Positions 61,997-64,000 of a stretch of DNA of 64,000 nt are shown here, piece after piece. The notes below the pieces were generated by a model. It had not been told where the DNA came from. It searched no databases and saw only the letters and a program-made list of their open reading frames with translations. The stretch lies in the NCBI RefSeq assembly GCF_000243115.2, contig NZ_CP007035.1, positions 868,001-932,000 of the forward strand. The letters are read 5' to 3'. The position numbers and the translations under genes were made by a program. Every line of letters begins with the position of its first letter. Within the stretch, counting starts at the first letter, position 1. The DNA is from Niabella soli DSM 19437. Its GTDB lineage: Bacteria; Bacteroidota; Bacteroidia; Chitinophagales; Chitinophagaceae.

Positions 61997-63550
61997 TTAT
62001 TGCCGGATGATATCCTTAACCGGAACGGTTACAAAATTAAGTGTTCGGATCCCCTCGTATAAAATGCCAATGGTTTGCTCATCCACTTTTACCAGTGAAG
62101 AGTAACCAAAAGTTTTTCGCTCATCTAGCAGTAACTGATGGGCGGGGGGCCATGTTTCACCCATATCGAGACTGGCTTTGATAGTTAAATGGTCCCGTGC
62201 ATCACTATTGTTCATATTGCTAAAGAATAACACCTCTTTAAGAACGCCGTTTACGCGCACCCTTGCTTTGATGAGGGAACCCATACAAATGGGGTCCTGC
62301 AACGCCTTTCCGGAAGTGGGGTGCTCCAACCAGGTACTGCCCAGGTCTTTTGTAGTAGCGATGCTCCGGAAACGGCCCCGGTTGTCGCGCATATTGAGCA
62401 TTAATGTTCCCGGTGTGGTTTCCACTACCTGGGCTTCTGTGGTATTGGGTTTGGCACCGCGCCCCGATTTCCAGGTATTGCCATGGTCCGTGCTGTAAAT
62501 AATGGATGCGTGGGGCAGGCCCGGTTTTTTACTTTCATCCCAATATTGTGAGGGAAATACCAGGGTGCCGTTTTGCATCGCTATTCCATTTCCCGGACCC
62601 TGAAAATAAAGATGCCAGATGGGGTTTTTAACCTGAGCCGTAATATTTATGGGGGCAGACCATGTTTTGCCATCATCATCACTGGAGGCTAAAATAAATT
62701 GACCCGAAACATCCGGAGACAGGCCGGGCCCCGAACCAGCGATGGAGTGGTTGCCTTTGCTCCACAATGCGGCTACCCATATTTTTTTTGTAACAGGATC
62801 AAAAAGGATAGAAGGGTCGCCCACGCCACCGCTGCCCATTTTTATGATTACTTTCATAGGCTCCCATGTTTTGCCCCTGTCGGTACTCCTGCTCATACCC
62901 ACATCAATATCCGCCGGAAGATCGCCGCTCTGTTTGTAGCGGATATCATAAACAGCGATCAATGTATTCTTATCCGTTTCCGTAATGCCCGGTATGCGAT
63001 AAGTGTGAACGCCATCATCCCCCGGCTGCCGGATGGTATTGCCAGTGTACCATCCCCCTGGTAAGGTGTTTACAGGATGTAGTGTTAATGTGGTGCCGTT
63101 TGAAAGGGATACAGCCGTGGTGTGTAAATTTATTTTTTTACCGGGGGCTATATTATCGTTTAACCGTACACTCACCCATAAATAGTTGATTCCCGGATTT
63201 AATGAACTATTTACCGGAATGGTATTTCTTATTTTGACAGCGCTAAGGGATGCTACTTTTTTTTCGTCAGAAAAATCCGATTCGATACCTGTTTCAAAAA
63301 CTTCAATGCTTGCGAGGGCGGTTACACTTGCCGCGTCAACATTCAGGACAAGCTGCCGGGTTGCCATTCCCCCTTTGGTGGTATAAATCCTGATCCTTTG
63401 TATCGGATTGTTTTTTGATTTTTTTAAAACAGGAATGGAATAGTTTAAAATCTCAGCGCTTGTCCCGGCTGTCTGGGCAACGCAAAGAAAGGAAGCGTTG
63501 AAAAACAGCGCAAACAATAAAGTGGTGAACAACGTTTTTTGTTTAATCAT
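61997..63550 (-). CDS. nanH: Exo-alpha-sialidase (GH33)
   Basis: A 517-residue secreted sialidase. Signal peptide to about residue 26; a beta-sandwich N-domain about 30-165; then the six-bladed propeller. The RIP motif is YRIPGI (R185), and five Asp boxes (S/T-x-D-x-G-x-T-W) occur near residues 222, 290, 353, 400 and 460. NTTEAQVVE gives the Glu base (about 372) and FGYSSL the nucleophile Tyr (about 483). It releases terminal sialic acid from glycans. The cut-off MFS gene precedes it by 17 bases. Confidence 0.96.
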   Translation of the reverse strand: MIKQKTLFTTLLFALFFNASFLCVAQTAGTSAEILNYSIPVLKKSKNNPIQRIRIYTTKGGMATRQLVLNVDAASVTALASIEVFETGIESDFSDEKKVASLSAVKIRNTIPVNSSLNPGINYLWVSVRLNDNIAPGKKINLHTTAVSLSNGTTLTLHPVNTLPGGWYTGNTIRQPGDDGVHTYRIPGITETDKNTLIAVYDIRYKQSGDLPADIDVGMSRSTDRGKTWEPMKVIIKMGSGGVGDPSILFDPVTKKIWVAALWSKGNHSIAGSGPGLSPDVSGQFILASSDDDGKTWSAPINITAQVKNPIWHLYFQGPGNGIAMQNGTLVFPSQYWDESKKPGLPHASIIYSTDHGNTWKSGRGAKPNTTEAQVVETTPGTLMLNMRDNRGRFRSIATTKDLGSTWLEHPTSGKALQDPICMGSLIKARVRVNGVLKEVLFFSNMNNSDARDHLTIKASLDMGETWPPAHQLLLDERKTFGYSSLVKVDEQTIGILYEGIRTLNFVTVPVKDIIRQ

Positions 63551-63567
63551 GACCCTCTTTTGTAAAG

Positions 63568-64000
63568 CTAATCGGAAAAATTATTTGTTTTTGGCTTCAA
63601 AACAACCAATTGTAGTAGTACTGCCACAAAAACGATTATGGACATTAACGCAAAATCTTTTCCAAGATTTCCGGCGTCCGTTGCCTTCCCCAGGAGATCA
63701 GTAACAAATGCCCCGGCAAATACGCCTGTCATATTCATCAGGCCATAGGCGGTGGCTCTGTATTTAACGGAAACGAACTGGCAAAGTATAGGCATGTTGT
63801 TGGCGTCAAACATGCCAAAGCCCATACCAAAGAGAAAAGTAGCTGCGAGAATACTGAATAGCGAACTGCTGAAGCCGAGCAACAACAAGGCGGGAATCGT
63901 CAGGCTGAGCCCGGCAGCGCTGGTATAAATACGGCCTTTAAGATTTTTCTGAACCCATTTGTCGGAACAGGTTCCTCCAATGAGCACTCCAATAAAGGAA
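63568..64000 (-). CDS. MFS transporter, partial (probably sialic acid)
   Basis: The coding frame stays open beyond the right edge, so only the last 143 residues are present: about four and a half membrane segments (the tail end of a 12-segment transporter), with GGTCSDKWVQKN as the conserved loop of the second half, and MGFGMFDANNMP and YRATAYGLMN. The first gene of the sialidase operon in Bacteroidota is often a sialic acid MFS symporter (NanT-type), which fits the position. Substrate specificity cannot be read from this fragment. Confidence 0.85.
   Translation of the reverse strand, partial: SFIGVLIGGTCSDKWVQKNLKGRIYTSAAGLSLTIPALLLLGFSSSLFSILAATFLFGMGFGMFDANNMPILCQFVSVKYRATAYGLMNMTGVFAGAFVTDLLGKATDAGNLGKDFALMSIIVFVAVLLQLVVLKPKTNNFSD

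Overview
The window is bacterial chromosome from a member of the Bacteroidota, most likely a Chitinophagaceae-type soil or plant-associated bacterium; genus is not claimed. The evidence is a SusC/SusD pair driven by a FecI/FecR sigma/anti-sigma pair, a DUF3276 (PUR-alpha-like) protein, promoters of the TAnnTTTG type, lipoproteins and secreted enzymes throughout, and few strong Shine-Dalgarno sequences. No prophage, insertion sequence, CRISPR array or plasmid function was seen.

Positions 1-31000 are mostly housekeeping and conserved genes: a patatin lipase (cut by the window edge), an ABC exporter, DUF3276, a secreted TldD/TldE-like pair, the electron transfer flavoprotein etfB-etfA, tilS, mltG, a BrkB-family membrane protein, a PAP2 phosphatase, an LLM oxidoreductase, the leftward block miaB - sigma-54-type regulator - lptE - TPR-like protein - secG, a D-cysteine desulfhydrase-like enzyme, a sugar nucleotidyltransferase, tRNA-Gly(CCC), pyrB, coaD, two acylphosphatase-like genes, free-Met-R-sulfoxide reductase and gamma-glutamyltransferase.

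Positions 31000-39600 hold a PIG-L deacetylase with a 58-residue membrane protein, then an 827-base gap containing a nested inverted-repeat element, then a 45-residue membrane protein overlapping a sodium:solute symporter with a long coiled-coil insertion. A seven-haem cytochrome lipoprotein and a fused phosphoserine phosphatase/SerA-remnant/ACT protein follow.

Positions 39990-64000 are a carbohydrate region. A rightward polysaccharide utilisation locus runs ECF sigma - FecR - SusC (with STN domain) - SusD - GH106-like - GH78-like - sugar MFS - GH43-like - haem lipoprotein - response regulator. It suggests uptake of a rhamnose-containing glycan, with galactose or arabinose trimmed by the GH43 enzyme. 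Facing it is a tightly packed leftward sialoglycan operon: MFS transporter (cut by the edge) - sialidase - SGNH/sialate O-acetylesterase fusion - AGE-family epimerase - GH20 hexosaminidase. These would de-acetylate and release sialic acid, expose and cut N-acetylhexosamine, import the sugar and convert ManNAc to GlcNAc. Between the two convergent units lies a recombination scar: a histidine kinase gene cut after 19 codons and the frameshifted 3' part of a secreted nuclease gene, leaving the response regulator without its partner.

The intergenic DNA is unusual. Many gaps contain tracts built from short repeated words that also pair with their own complement, each gap with its own vocabulary, and four gaps carry a shared palindrome with core CGATAGCYATCG.
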